Assembly: GCA_017432885.1 (NCBI GenBank)
Contig: JAFRIE010000014.1
Location: 124,001-188,000, forward strand
From: Erysipelotrichaceae bacterium
Lineage (GTDB): Bacteria > Bacillota_I > Bacilli_A > Erysipelotrichales > Erysipelotrichaceae
Direction: 5' to 3'
DNA length: 64,000 bases
Shown here: one piece after another, positions 1 through 11,200 of the stretch
Layout of the letters: each line of letters begins with the position of its first letter
Position numbering within the stretch: position 1 is the first letter of the stretch
The notes under the pieces: generated by a model
Databases searched by the model: none
What the model was told of the DNA's origin: nothing
The model's input: only the letters and a program-made list of their open reading frames with translations
Program-made: the position numbers and the translations under genes

Positions 1-3000
1 CACCATCAGCAAACGAACCTAAAGTGTAGATCGAACCTTCATTCCACAGATCCTTTACGAAGATTATGTCGACATCGTTCTCGCTGCCGGAGAATCTGCT
101 CCAGTATAGATCTGTCCCATCATAATACAGGCTTTGGTAGAAAGGAGTATCTACGGCATTTCCTATACGGCCAAGCTCTTCCGGCTCTCCAAACCAGTAA
201 ACCGTTCCATCCATTGGTATGAAACCTACACTATACAAGTAGCCAAGATCGTCCAGTACAAACAGCCAGTCGGCAGATGTGCCGTACTGAGGATAATAGT
301 ACTGTTCATCAAGTGCAACACCTATAACATAGGAACCATGGATAGAATCTGCCAGATTGTAACCCATAGTATTATCGCCTGTCAGATCCGTAAACAGAAT
401 AAAGGTAGAGTATGCGTCATGGAAATTGCTTTCGCCGAAGCTTGGCGCCGGACACATATCCCAGATAGGTGCAGCAGGTTCAACAACATCTGTAAACTCA
501 TATGTCGTTTCATCCATAATCAGCAGAGAGGATGCATTATTCGTTTGATCATATGTTGAAACATATAGATTTCCATCTAAACCATATGCTGCGCCAGTCA
601 ATTCTTTTCTTAGACTACCGCTTAACTTGTCGTAGTCCGGTATATCAGCTGTATTGAAATGTGAGAACCACACTTCTCCTTCTTCATCCCAGATGAAACC
701 ATTCAGATCTCTTTCAATCAGAACGAGATCAACAATGCAGGAATCACTCTTGCTTGGATCAGCATGAGAAGTAGCGGTAATAACCGTAGTTCCTGCACCA
801 ACACCCGTTACAATACCGTTCTGGTTGACGACAGCGATCGATTCATCTTCTGAAGTCCAGATCAGAGTTGAGTCCTTGACACCCCAAGGAGTAACGGTAG
901 CGTTCAGCTTGAAGGAATTACCGACAACATTCGCAACATGTTCTTCATCCAGTGTTACTTCAATCGGGTCGCTGAGTTCTTCCTTATTCAGGTTCATTCT
1001 GGCCGTCGTTAAGTTTCCGGCATAGTCCCAGGCTTCCGCATAAAGATGATCCGGCATAGAGCTGTCATAAGTCAGCAGATATTCCTGAACATCGAACGGA
1101 CCGGTCTTGTCGTCTTCTCTTGCACCCTTGGCAAACCAGACATTGCCGTCTTCGTCATAAATAAACAGACCGGCAAGATACTCGTTATCATAGGCAGAGA
1201 GCGTAATCAGTACACCGTTTTCGTTGACGGTAATAATCTCATTCCCATCTTCATCAACACCGGTTTCTTCTTCCGGTTCAATTCTCTTCGCGAAAATGGA
1301 CTCAAATACAGGAGCTGTATTATCGATTACCAGAGGCATTTCCCAGGTCGGCTTTAAGCCGTCCCAGAGAATATTGTATTCGGAATCATAGTAGTATTCC
1401 GGAGCAGCCAGGAATCTTAATGTAACATTGCTTCCTTCAGCTAATCCTTTAGGCTGATAGCCGTATGTAGAACTTGTTGTAGTATTCTGCCATACACCCT
1501 GGTTCTGGTTGTAGAATGCAGCGTACTTGCCTCCCAGTTCGACAATAGAATCTTCCAGTATATTACCATCCGCATCGGTCAGATCGAATCTGATACCGGC
1601 GGCATTTCTAATCAGCGTATACTGTGCACCGACAAGCGTATTGGCGGTATTGAACGCATTACGTTCCGGTCTGTATACAGGAATGTATGCTTCGCCCAGC
1701 TCATTATATGCTTCATACAGATCGCCTTCTATCGGGTTGCCGCCCAGGACGTAATTGTCGTTGAAAGCAGCATCGTAATAGACAAATGCCTGGTTGTAAA
1801 GAGCGTCTTCTCCTAAACCGCTTACCTGTACAGGATTGGACAGGTATGGATAACGGTATTCCAGACCGTATTCATATTCCAGAACAGAACCGATATCGAC
1901 CATAGAAGGTTCATCCCAGCTGCCGTAGTAGCCAAGTACAGGGATGGAATGATCAATACCCTGATCACCTTCTTCGCTGTCTTTTTCTTTCACAAAGAGA
2001 TAGCCTTCGACATAAGTTCCATTGTCATCATAATCATCCAGTTCATCGCCGAAATCGATGTCGACTCTGACTTTAACGGTAGCGTAGGCAGGAACTTCCG
2101 TAGCTGCTTCATTGGCCATTCTTAAAATCAGATATGCATCATATGTCGTGACTTCGCCGTCACCGTCCATATCAGCTCCCAGAGCCTTAAGATCATCCAG
2201 TCTCTCAGCATCAGCTGCGACGACTGCATCCAGAACGGCTTTCGCATCGTTGTCGTTGAATTCTTCCGGATGATTGTCAAAGTCATATTCCGCTCCAACT
2301 TCAAATCTGGCATCATTGACATACCAGGTCAAAGAAGGATTCAGACCGACAGTCCAGGTATCCAGATAAGTCGATACCAGAGAGAATTCATCTTCGTCGT
2401 AATAAACAGGTTCGCCTGTTGCTTCGTCCAGTCTATAATAGACAGGATATCCGTTTGAATCATGATCCAGATAGACCCGATTTCCATCTTCATCATATGG
2501 TTCGAAGATCTCGTTTCCATCGGCATCAAATGTATAGTATGCGAAAGCATCCTGCGTAAAGAAATCGCCATTCAGTTCGAAATAGTGGCTTTCATCTGTC
2601 AGGTTGTTCAGTGTGAATTCAACCGAGTATTTTCCTGTTCTTTCCGGGTCGTCGCCAAGTTCGGCCTTGACCTTTCCATCTTTCGCATAGGCGGAAATGT
2701 CTTTTCTCGCTTCACCGTTGACGGCCGTAGAATTCATCAGAATGACGATATCGGAATTGATCGCATTCTCAACATCCGCAAGACCGGAGCCCTGTTTCAT
2801 GATACTGTAGTAAGATTCAGAAGCGCTTTCGATCAAAGGCTCAGATGTAGACATCATCAAAGACTGAATCAGTGCTCTTCTGGTAATGCCTAATCTTTCA
2901 GCCTGTTCATCCAGACCGTTATCCTTGACATACTGTGCCATGACGGCTGCAATACCGGCCATCTGAGGAGATGCCATGGATGTGCCGGACATGATTTCAT

Positions 3001-4984
3001 ACTGATCATGACCGCCGACTAAAGCTCCTGTCGTACCCTGATTTAAACCGTAAACAGAGTAGATGTTTCCGCCAGGAGTCGTGATTTCCGGCTTGATGCT
3101 CAGATCGCCAGGAACGCCCCAGCTGGAGAAATCACTCATTACATAATCGCTATGATCAGAATCGTAATATTCAGAAGCGACATCGTCACTAACAGCCAGT
3201 TCGCCGGTGTAATATGTTATACCGTCATCTGTTGTTACTTCATCTGCCAAGTACTGCAGTACAAATCCATCATATGCAGTAAGTGATACGACAGGAACAC
3301 TGTATTCATATCCGGACAGATTCATGCTGATCGTGCCGGCCTGGTTGTTAACGATAAGGACAGCGGCTGCACCCTGTGCTGCTGCGGCATTCGCCTTGGC
3401 AAAGAAGGATGAACCGCCACGGTAACAGACAGCGATCTTGCCTGCCAGTACTTCACGGCCAAGCTGTGCGAATACGTTGTTGGAATAATTGTTGTCATCA
3501 ACGCCAGGACCATTAACGAATACAAATTCGTAATCTCCCGCAATGCTTGACATCGGTTCGTTTCCGTAACCGGATGTTTCCGTATAGAAGAAACGGAAAT
3601 AATCATCGTAATAGCTCAGATAAGGACCGGTAACGCCATCATTGTCGATGGAAGCGACAGAGAACGTATTTGGATACGTTGCCGGAGAACCGCCGGTCGC
3701 AAAGCTGACGCTATCCGTATAAAGATAGTTAACACCGCTGTTGGCAGAAAGATTTCCAGCCCAGTCGGCGTTATTACCTGCCGAGTTCGCCCAGATAATG
3801 TTCGTACCGGTTATTCCATCAATAATTTCCTTATAAGTAGGATTGTATGTCATACCCGTGTTTGCGGAACCTAAAGAAAGGTTAACAGAATCCGCGCCCA
3901 TGTAGATTGCGTCTTCAATCGCAGCAAAGTAGTCGGAATCATAGGCACCTCCGCCTTTGCCGAACACTTTCATGATCATCAGCTGCGCATCCGGAGCATT
4001 ACCTGAAACGTAAGCGGCATTCAATGCATTCTGCATCTCACCGTCTACTTCAATATACTTGTTGGCAGCAGCAATACCGGCAACGTGCGAGCCGTGTTCA
4101 CCCTGTCTGTCATTCAGGTGCGTAACATCAAAATCTTTGTCAACATAATTGAATCTGTAAGGAACCTTGCTGTTTAGATAAGCGTCCGTACCGGTTCCGC
4201 CGACAGCCTGGTAGGCGTTCAGATCTGCATTCCAGAAGCGAATGACATCATTTTTATCCATCAGTTCAACGGTCTTTCCGCTGTACTCTTCATATTCTTC
4301 AATGGAATATTCTAAAGCATCTCCGTCAAAAGACTGATGGTCAATATCAAGACCGGTATCGACGATAGCGATCTTGGATCCTGCGCCGGTATATCCTGCA
4401 GCCCAGGCATAATTGGCTGATGTCATCTGAACGGCATTGCTCATGTTAGGGCTATCACCGGAGACTTCATCCGTCTGTGGTTCATACTGCTGTTCAATAA
4501 CAACATCTTTGACACCTTCCAGTTTCTTGATGGCATCGATCTTTTCGGCCGGAACATTGGCTGAAATGATATTTGCAGCAAGAGTCAGGTTCCATACAAC
4601 ATCGAGTTTATCCCCGTTGAGTACTTTTCTTGAAATCGTTGCAGCCATATCGTCCTGTGTTTCTTTTAAAGAATGACGATAGCTCTGTGCAGCCGGATTT
4701 AAAGAAATGTCTTCCGTTGCATAACCGTAATCTAATGTTGATTTACCTTCCAGAACGATAGATACACGGACATTACCTGTCAGTTTTTCAGGTTCATTCG
4801 TGATATCGGCTTTCTTTCTTCTGCCCGAACTTCTTTCCGGGTCGTTTTCTACGACTTCCCAGGTAAGAAGTGTATCGTCATCTTCACTTTCTTCTGCTCT
4901 GACAACATTCGTCGTGAATACAGAAGTGAAAAGAAGAATCAGAACCAGCAGGAGCGAGGTAAACCTTTTTCCTGTTTTATTCAT
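1..4984 (-). CDS. Giant secreted subtilisin-like (S8) protease, C-terminus beyond left edge
   Basis: The frame is open from an ATG at 4984 to the left edge, so 1661 residues are visible and the C-terminus is missing. The start follows AAGGGG by seven bases. Residues 1-31 are a signal peptide ending in VVRA. A propeptide-like region precedes the S8 catalytic domain: Asp209 in IVDTG, His297 in HGSHVAG and Ser669 in GTSMASP, with a protease-associated-like insert between His and Ser. After the catalytic domain come beta-rich domains like those of lactocepin/C5a-peptidase proteins, a dockerin-like loop (DMDGDGEVTTYDAY), a Big_2-like domain and a possible beta-propeller region. It aligns throughout with the next gene (5202-12515), and the left edge falls near residue 1600 of that paralogue. 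It probably digests extracellular protein; the substrate is unknown. Confidence 0.93.
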   Translation of the reverse strand, partial: MNKTGKRFTSLLLVLILLFTSVFTTNVVRAEESEDDDTLLTWEVVENDPERSSGRRKKADITNEPEKLTGNVRVSIVLEGKSTLDYGYATEDISLNPAAQSYRHSLKETQDDMAATISRKVLNGDKLDVVWNLTLAANIISANVPAEKIDAIKKLEGVKDVVIEQQYEPQTDEVSGDSPNMSNAVQMTSANYAWAAGYTGAGSKIAIVDTGLDIDHQSFDGDALEYSIEEYEEYSGKTVELMDKNDVIRFWNADLNAYQAVGGTGTDAYLNSKVPYRFNYVDKDFDVTHLNDRQGEHGSHVAGIAAANKYIEVDGEMQNALNAAYVSGNAPDAQLMIMKVFGKGGGAYDSDYFAAIEDAIYMGADSVNLSLGSANTGMTYNPTYKEIIDGITGTNIIWANSAGNNADWAGNLSANSGVNYLYTDSVSFATGGSPATYPNTFSVASIDNDGVTGPYLSYYDDYFRFFYTETSGYGNEPMSSIAGDYEFVFVNGPGVDDNNYSNNVFAQLGREVLAGKIAVCYRGGSSFFAKANAAAAQGAAAVLIVNNQAGTISMNLSGYEYSVPVVSLTAYDGFVLQYLADEVTTDDGITYYTGELAVSDDVASEYYDSDHSDYVMSDFSSWGVPGDLSIKPEITTPGGNIYSVYGLNQGTTGALVGGHDQYEIMSGTSMASPQMAGIAAVMAQYVKDNGLDEQAERLGITRRALIQSLMMSTSEPLIESASESYYSIMKQGSGLADVENAINSDIVILMNSTAVNGEARKDISAYAKDGKVKAELGDDPERTGKYSVEFTLNNLTDESHYFELNGDFFTQDAFAYYTFDADGNEIFEPYDEDGNRVYLDHDSNGYPVYYRLDEATGEPVYYDEDEFSLVSTYLDTWTVGLNPSLTWYVNDARFEVGAEYDFDNHPEEFNDNDAKAVLDAVVAADAERLDDLKALGADMDGDGEVTTYDAYLILRMANEAATEVPAYATVKVRVDIDFGDELDDYDDNGTYVEGYLFVKEKDSEEGDQGIDHSIPVLGYYGSWDEPSMVDIGSVLEYEYGLEYRYPYLSNPVQVSGLGEDALYNQAFVYYDAAFNDNYVLGGNPIEGDLYEAYNELGEAYIPVYRPERNAFNTANTLVGAQYTLIRNAAGIRFDLTDADGNILEDSIVELGGKYAAFYNQNQGVWQNTTTSSTYGYQPKGLAEGSNVTLRFLAAPEYYYDSEYNILWDGLKPTWEMPLVIDNTAPVFESIFAKRIEPEEETGVDEDGNEIITVNENGVLITLSAYDNEYLAGLFIYDEDGNVWFAKGAREDDKTGPFDVQEYLLTYDSSMPDHLYAEAWDYAGNLTTARMNLNKEELSDPIEVTLDEEHVANVVGNSFKLNATVTPWGVKDSTLIWTSEDESIAVVNQNGIVTGVGAGTTVITATSHADPSKSDSCIVDLVLIERDLNGFIWDEEGEVWFSHFNTADIPDYDKLSGSLRKELTGAAYGLDGNLYVSTYDQTNNASSLLIMDETTYEFTDVVEPAAPIWDMCPAPSFGESNFHDAYSTFILFTDLTGDNTMGYNLADSIHGSYVIGVALDEQYYYPQYGTSADWLFVLDDLGYLYSVGFIPMDGTVYWFGEPEELGRIGNAVDTPFYQSLYYDGTDLYWSRFSGSENDVDIIFVKDLWNEGSIYTLGSFADG

Positions 4985-5025
4985 AATTTTTCCCCTTTCA
5001 TATGAAAAAACATTTCATAATCAAA

Positions 5026-5055
5026 ATTTTAATATAAATAAAGTACCGATTACAA
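5026..5055 (-). promoter_or_regulatory. Promoter of the left-edge protease
   Basis: A -35 TTGTAA (5050-5055) and a -10 TAAAAT (5026-5031) are separated by 18 bases. The same boxes, spacing and flanking TATATTAAAATTTT recur upstream of the paralogous protease at 12567-12596, which supports their function. Confidence 0.6.
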
Positions 5056-5131
5056 TAAAAACATCTCGTTTTTTCTTCTTTTTTTTGAACTTTTTTTCCT
5101 GTTTGATGAAAACTTTTCATACTGAATACAT

Positions 5132-5166
5132 GAAAAACGGCCCTGAATTCTCAGGACCGTTTTTTA
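5132..5166 (-). terminator. Rho-independent terminator after the 2437-residue protease
   Basis: A ten-base stem (ACGGCCCTGA with TCAGGACCGT, one G-T pair) closes on a four-base loop. It is flanked by A5 and T5, so on the minus strand it ends in a U-run 36 bases past the stop codon. The gap 4985-5201 holds only this and the promoter of the left-edge gene. Confidence 0.85.
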
Positions 5167-5201
5167 TCTTTTTACAGAGACAGCTTTTTTGTCAGACCGT
5201 C

Positions 5202-8200
5202 TTAATTAAACAGTTTTTCAGCGATCTTGAAAGTCACCGTCTTTGTACCGCCGTATTCCCCTACACCTTTCAGGACGACCGTAGCCGTGCCTTTTGCGAC
5301 ATTGTTGCTGTAGGAGACGATTTCATAGTCATCAGCTCCTAAAACGGTAGTACCGACTTTAACGGTAATATCATCTTTAGACAGCGTCACAGGCCTGCCG
5401 GTATAGCTCTGTACAGGGATCGTAACTTTTGCTTTATTGATTACGGCTTTTACGATTCTGTATTCGGCATATGCCGATCCGGTGTAGTTGCCTTTGCCGA
5501 AAGCGAATACACTGATTGTCGTGCCTGCAACAGGAATATCGTCTGCTCCGACAGGAGCGCCCGTTTCGGCATAGAAGTACTCCAACGTCTTTTCGTAGTC
5601 GGTTCCGGCAACGAGTTTCTTGCCGTTGGTATCCGTCAGCGTGACAGTCGTCTTGTAGGCGTTCTTCTTGTTCGCAAACGCCTTATCGGCAGCTGTCATA
5701 GTTGCATCCGCAACATTTCCGGCTACAATATTGAAGCCGAATTCCAGGGTAAAGCTGTAGTTTCCTTTACCCTTGGCCGTTACAGTAGCCTTGCCGAGTT
5801 TCGTATTGTTCTTGTAAGTCAGGGTATAGTCTTTGCCGTTTTCAAGATGATAGAAATCGCGGTTTGGATCTCTGATCATTACATCAGGCTTGCATCCGCC
5901 CTTCTCGTAAGGCTGATCGAAGATAGCGCTTGCGGAAACATTTGTCGCCGGCGTGATCTTGAACGTCTTGCTGAAGGAGCCGGTGTAGTTGCCAATACCT
6001 TTGAAGGTAACGGTAGCCGTTCCGACCTTGGCATTGTTCTTGTAAGTAACAGTATAGTCAACACCTTCCTCCAAAACAGTATTGTCTCTAGTCAGCACCG
6101 CTTCAGGTTTCACTTCGCCACAGAATTCTACGCTAGTCGGCAGACCGGATACTTGAGTTGTCGCTGCCGTCAGCTTGGCAGGTTTAATGTTGAAATATCT
6201 GATCGCCACGCCACTGTAATCATTGAGACCGGCAATTATGACATATCCCATTCCAACATTGACATTCTCAACGTATACTACAATGTAGTCGCAGTTTGCA
6301 TCATCGATATTCTCACCCGCTATCAAAGTCTTCGTACCGTCTTTTATGACGATCGCCGGAGTGAGTTTTTCACCGGTGTAAGTCATGTCGGCAGGTTTCG
6401 AAATCTTCATGTTGCTGATAATCTTGCCTTCCTTGACGATTTCGTAATCATTCGTACGGCTGCCATAGTAATTTCCTTTGAATACCACGGTATATTCGTA
6501 TTCGCCGACTTCCTTGGAATTCGGATTAACGTATTCTACGACATAATCTGTATTGACTTTCAGTTTCGTTCCATTATAGAAGATTTCCAGAACAGGTTTC
6601 TGAACCTTTCCATTGTATACGAATGTTGAAACGTTCGGAAGAACGAATACTTCACTATCATAACCGGCATCTAACGGCTTGATTTCAAATGTCTTTACGA
6701 TCTTGCCTTTATAGTTTCCTTTGCCGGTAATGGTAACTGTAGCTGTTCCAGCCTTCACATTGTTCTTGTAGACAACGGTATAATCCGTGCCTTCTTTCAG
6801 CATCGTCTTGCCGTCATATACTCTGAATTCCTGGGTCTGAGCCTTGCCGTTATAAGTCAGATCGACAAGTTCAGAAGTCCAGATGCCATCAGGAATCTGA
6901 TCCGGATCAGCAGGACGGTCTTTCGGAAGAACATCGCCCCAATCTAATTCTTTCCATTCCGCCGTAAGCACGAGAGCTTCCGTAACAGGAGTATCAAAGT
7001 CATAGAGTTCTTCACCGTTGAACCAGCCTAAGAAGACGAAGTTATCTTTTTCAGGTGCTTCAGGTTCTACGGCCTTTTCACCGAACTTGACTCTCTGGGA
7101 AGCGACTGGTGTGCCGCCTGCCGAATCAAATGTTACATCGAAGTACTTCACGGTATCGATTTCGATCTCGATCGGATCAGCCGCTTCGGTATTACCGTCT
7201 TTTTCGAGTTCGGTAATAGTTACAGCAGCCGGGTCTTCCGTATAAGTCTTAAATATTACTTTTGCGACGACCTCATCCTCAGGAACACCGTTCAGATCGA
7301 TGAAACCGAAGACGACCTTGCCTCTCTGGCTGTCGTTGACCGCATAGTATCTGAGTGTGGATACAACCTCTTTCAATTCAAGCTTATTTGTATCATAAGC
7401 AACTTCAAGCAGGCCATTATGTGTAACAAGTGTACCGTCTGCCGTAACTACGGTTCCGTCCGCTTTCAGCAGAACGCTTACTTCTGTTTCATCATCCTCG
7501 GTCGGAATTACATCAGTCTTGATATCTTCTCTGCCGATCTTCGTTACGGCAGATCCGGATACGGCATTCAGTTTGCCTGATGAAGGAAGCGGAACGATCG
7601 GATTAATGCTCTCTAATGCGAGATCTTCGTTGTTTTCATCGATTTCATCCGTCTCGACTACATTATTCAGACCGATGATCTGCTTTTCAGTGACATTGAA
7701 CAATCCGCCGACAGGCCATACATTATCTGCAAACGAACCCAGATTGTATACGACAGCCGAGTTTCCACGTGCAATATTCTGTACAAAGACGATATCGACA
7801 TCGTTTTCAGCCTCAGAGTATCTGCTCCAGTATGCATCTGTTCCGTCATAGTACAGACTCTGGAAAAACGGTACATCTACCGTGATGCCGGTCCTCTTGA
7901 TGACAGTCGGTCTTTGCTGAGAGATCTGGGTGCCGTTCAATCTGTATCCGGCTCGATATATTGTGCCTGCTTCATCCAGAATATATACATAGTCGTAAGT
8001 GTAACGTCCGGAAACGGCTGATGTCTGATAAGCGATACCTACCAGATAGTTGCCTCCGGTATAGTTCGTCAGGTCAAACGCGCCTTCATACTGTCCTGTC
8101 GTTCTGTTGACGACCAGAACATACGGGCCATAGATTGCAAGAATTTTATTTCCGCCTAAGTGCGGAGCGGCGGCAATATCCATGAAACCGAATTCTGATT

Positions 8201-11200
8201 CGCCGATTTCCGTCAGTTCGAACGTATCCTCCTCCATTGTATAAAGGACTGAGGTCCATTCCTCGCTGTCAAATGAAACGACATAGAGCTTGCCATCTTC
8301 CGCATAAGTCGCAGAAGCCAGAGGCATTCTCAGATTGTCACTCAGCTTTGTATAAGCCGGGAGTGAAGAAGTATTGAATTCAGAGAACCATACATCGCCG
8401 TTTTCGTCCCAGACGAATCCGTTCAGTTCTCTATCGATTACGATAAAGGTTACTGTACATGTATCCGTCTTGCTGTCATCAGCATGCGCTGCAGCCGTAA
8501 TGACTGCCGTACCTTCGCCGACACCGGTAACAAGACCGTTTCCATCAACGACTGCGACACTCTCATCACTGGAAGTCCAAATGATACCCTGATCTGTCAG
8601 ACCCCATGGAGAGAAACTAGCGGACAGTCTGATCGAGTTACCGACAACAGAAGTAGCGGAATGCTGATCCAGAGTGATTCCGATATCATTTTCCAGTTCT
8701 TCCGTATTCAGGTTGATTTCTACTGATGTTGCATTAGAAGCATAGTCGAATGCAACAACAAGCAGGTGATCAGGAACATTGCCATCCAGATTGACGATAT
8801 ACTTCTGCGAATCACGTCTGCCGGTCTTTTCATCTTCTCTAGGACCGTAAGCTTTCATGATATTGTTACCTGTTTCATCCATGACGAACAGACCTGCAAG
8901 ATATCCGTTATCCGATAACGACAGTGCAAGCATGACGCCGTCCTCTACTCTGTCGCCGAATACGGCATCGAATACAGGAGCCGTATTATCGATCATAACA
9001 GGGATTTCCATGGAAGGTTTAACGTCATCCCATGTAATCTCCATGTTTTCATCCTGATAATATTCAGGAGCGGCCGAGAATCTGATCACGACATTTGAAC
9101 CTTCAGGAATACTAGCCAGTGAACGTCCGTAGTTCAGTGAACTTGAAGTGGTTCTCCAGGATGTTCCGCTGGTTGACTGATAGTAGTATGCAGCGTATTC
9201 GCCAGCGCCGTAAACGGCTGTGCCAGGAATCGGATTGCCGTTTTCATCCGCAACATCGATCCTTCTGCCGGCTGCGTTTCTGACCAGCGAATAGTTTACG
9301 CCTCTCAAAGTGTAATCATTGCTGAAGGCATTTCTCTCTTCTCTGTATTCAGGAATAAACGGTTCTTCATCTGTACCTGCATATGTTTCCAGAGCACCGT
9401 CTACAGGGTTTCCTCCTAATACATAGTTGGACGAACCATCCGTATAGGTAAATGTCTGTGCGTTGTATGCATTGGAACCTAAAGCGATAGGGTTAGACAT
9501 GTAAGGAGCGCGATACTCCAGACCGTATTCGTATTCCAGAACGGAACCGATATCAATCATAGAAGGATCCGTCCAGCTTCCGTAGTAGCCTAATACAGGG
9601 ATTGAATGATCAATACCCATAGCACCTTCTTCACTGTCTTTTTCTTTTACGAATAGATAACCCTCAACATAAGCGCCATTGTCGTCATATTCATCCAGTT
9701 CATCGCCGAAATCGATGTCGACTCTGACATTGACCGTGCCGTATGCAGGAACTTCCGTAGCTGCTTCATTGGCCAGTCTCAGTGCCAGGTAGGCGTCATA
9801 AGTCGTAATCGCGCCGTCGCCGTTGAGATCTGCATCTTCAGAAAGAGCGCTAACATCGCCGGCTACGACTGCATCCAGGATCGCCTTGGCATCCTTGTCG
9901 TCAAATGATGCAGGGTTGCCGTCGAAGTCGTATTCCGCGTTCGGAACGAACTTCGTATCGTTGATGTACCAGGTCATGGTCGGATTCAGGCCGACAGTCC
10001 AGGTATCCAGGTAAGTCGAGATGATTGGATCACCGTTCTCATCGACGATCATATCGGCGCTTTCATCAAAGGTATAGTATTCAAACAGATCCTGGGTGAA
10101 GAATTCACCATTCAGATCGAAATAATGTTTATTTTTTGTAATGTTGTTTAATGTAAATTCAACCGTATACTTTCCTGTTCTTTCCGGGTCGTCGCCAAGT
10201 TCAGCCTTGACCTTGCCGTCTTTCGCATAGGCGGAAATGTCTTTTCTCGCTTCGCCGTTGACTGCTGTCGATTCCATCAGGATGACGATATCGGAGTTGA
10301 TTGCATTCTCGACATTTGCCAGACCGGAGCCCTGCTTCATGATGCTGTAGTAGGATCCGGAATCCTCTTCGATCAAAGGAGTTGCCGTAGACATCAGCAG
10401 GCTCTGAATCAGGCCTCTTCTGGTAAGATCCAATCTCTGTGCCTGCGTATCCAGTCCGGTTTCTCTGATGTACTGTGCCATAACGCCGACAATACCTGCC
10501 AGCTGTGGAGAAGCCATGGAAGTACCGGACATCATTTCATACTGATCGTGTCCGCCGACCATATCGCCGGTCGTACCCTGGTTGTATCCAAATACAGAGT
10601 AAATGTTTCCGCCAGGAGTCGTGATTTCCGGCTTGATGCCCAGATTTCCAGGAGTACCCCAGCTGGAGAAATCACTCATTGTGAAGAAATCGGAATGATA
10701 CTGGATCGTACCGACAGCGTCGCCTACAGTAATCGAACCGGTATAGTAGACTGTGCCATCATCTGTTTCATGCTGTTCTGCCGAATTCAGGACGATCGCA
10801 CCGTCATTCTGTGTAATCGATACGACAGGAACGTGGTAGTTGTAACCGGACAGATTCATTGAGATCGTGCCAGGCTGGTTGTTTACGATGATGACGGCAG
10901 CAGCGCCCTGCTGGGCACCCGCATTGGCTTTTGCAAAGAAAGAAGAATCGCCACGTCTGCAGAAAGCGATCTTGCCTGCAACGACATCTCTTCCCAGTTT
11001 CGCAAATACGTTATTGTTGTAGTCGTTATCACCGACACCAGGACCATCAACGAATACGAATTCATAGTCACCGCCGATCGTCGTCAGAGCCGGGTTTCCA
11101 TAGCCCGACGTTTCCGTGTAATAAATATTGTATCCGTCAAGAACCATCGAAGCACCGGTGAAACCGTCGTTATCAACCGAAGCGACAGACATCGTGTTGG

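Noticed and set aside
5847..6629. 260-codon plus-strand open frame opposite the protease
   Set aside because: It is the mirror frame of the repeat region of a well-supported gene, with no ribosome site and no recognisable domain.
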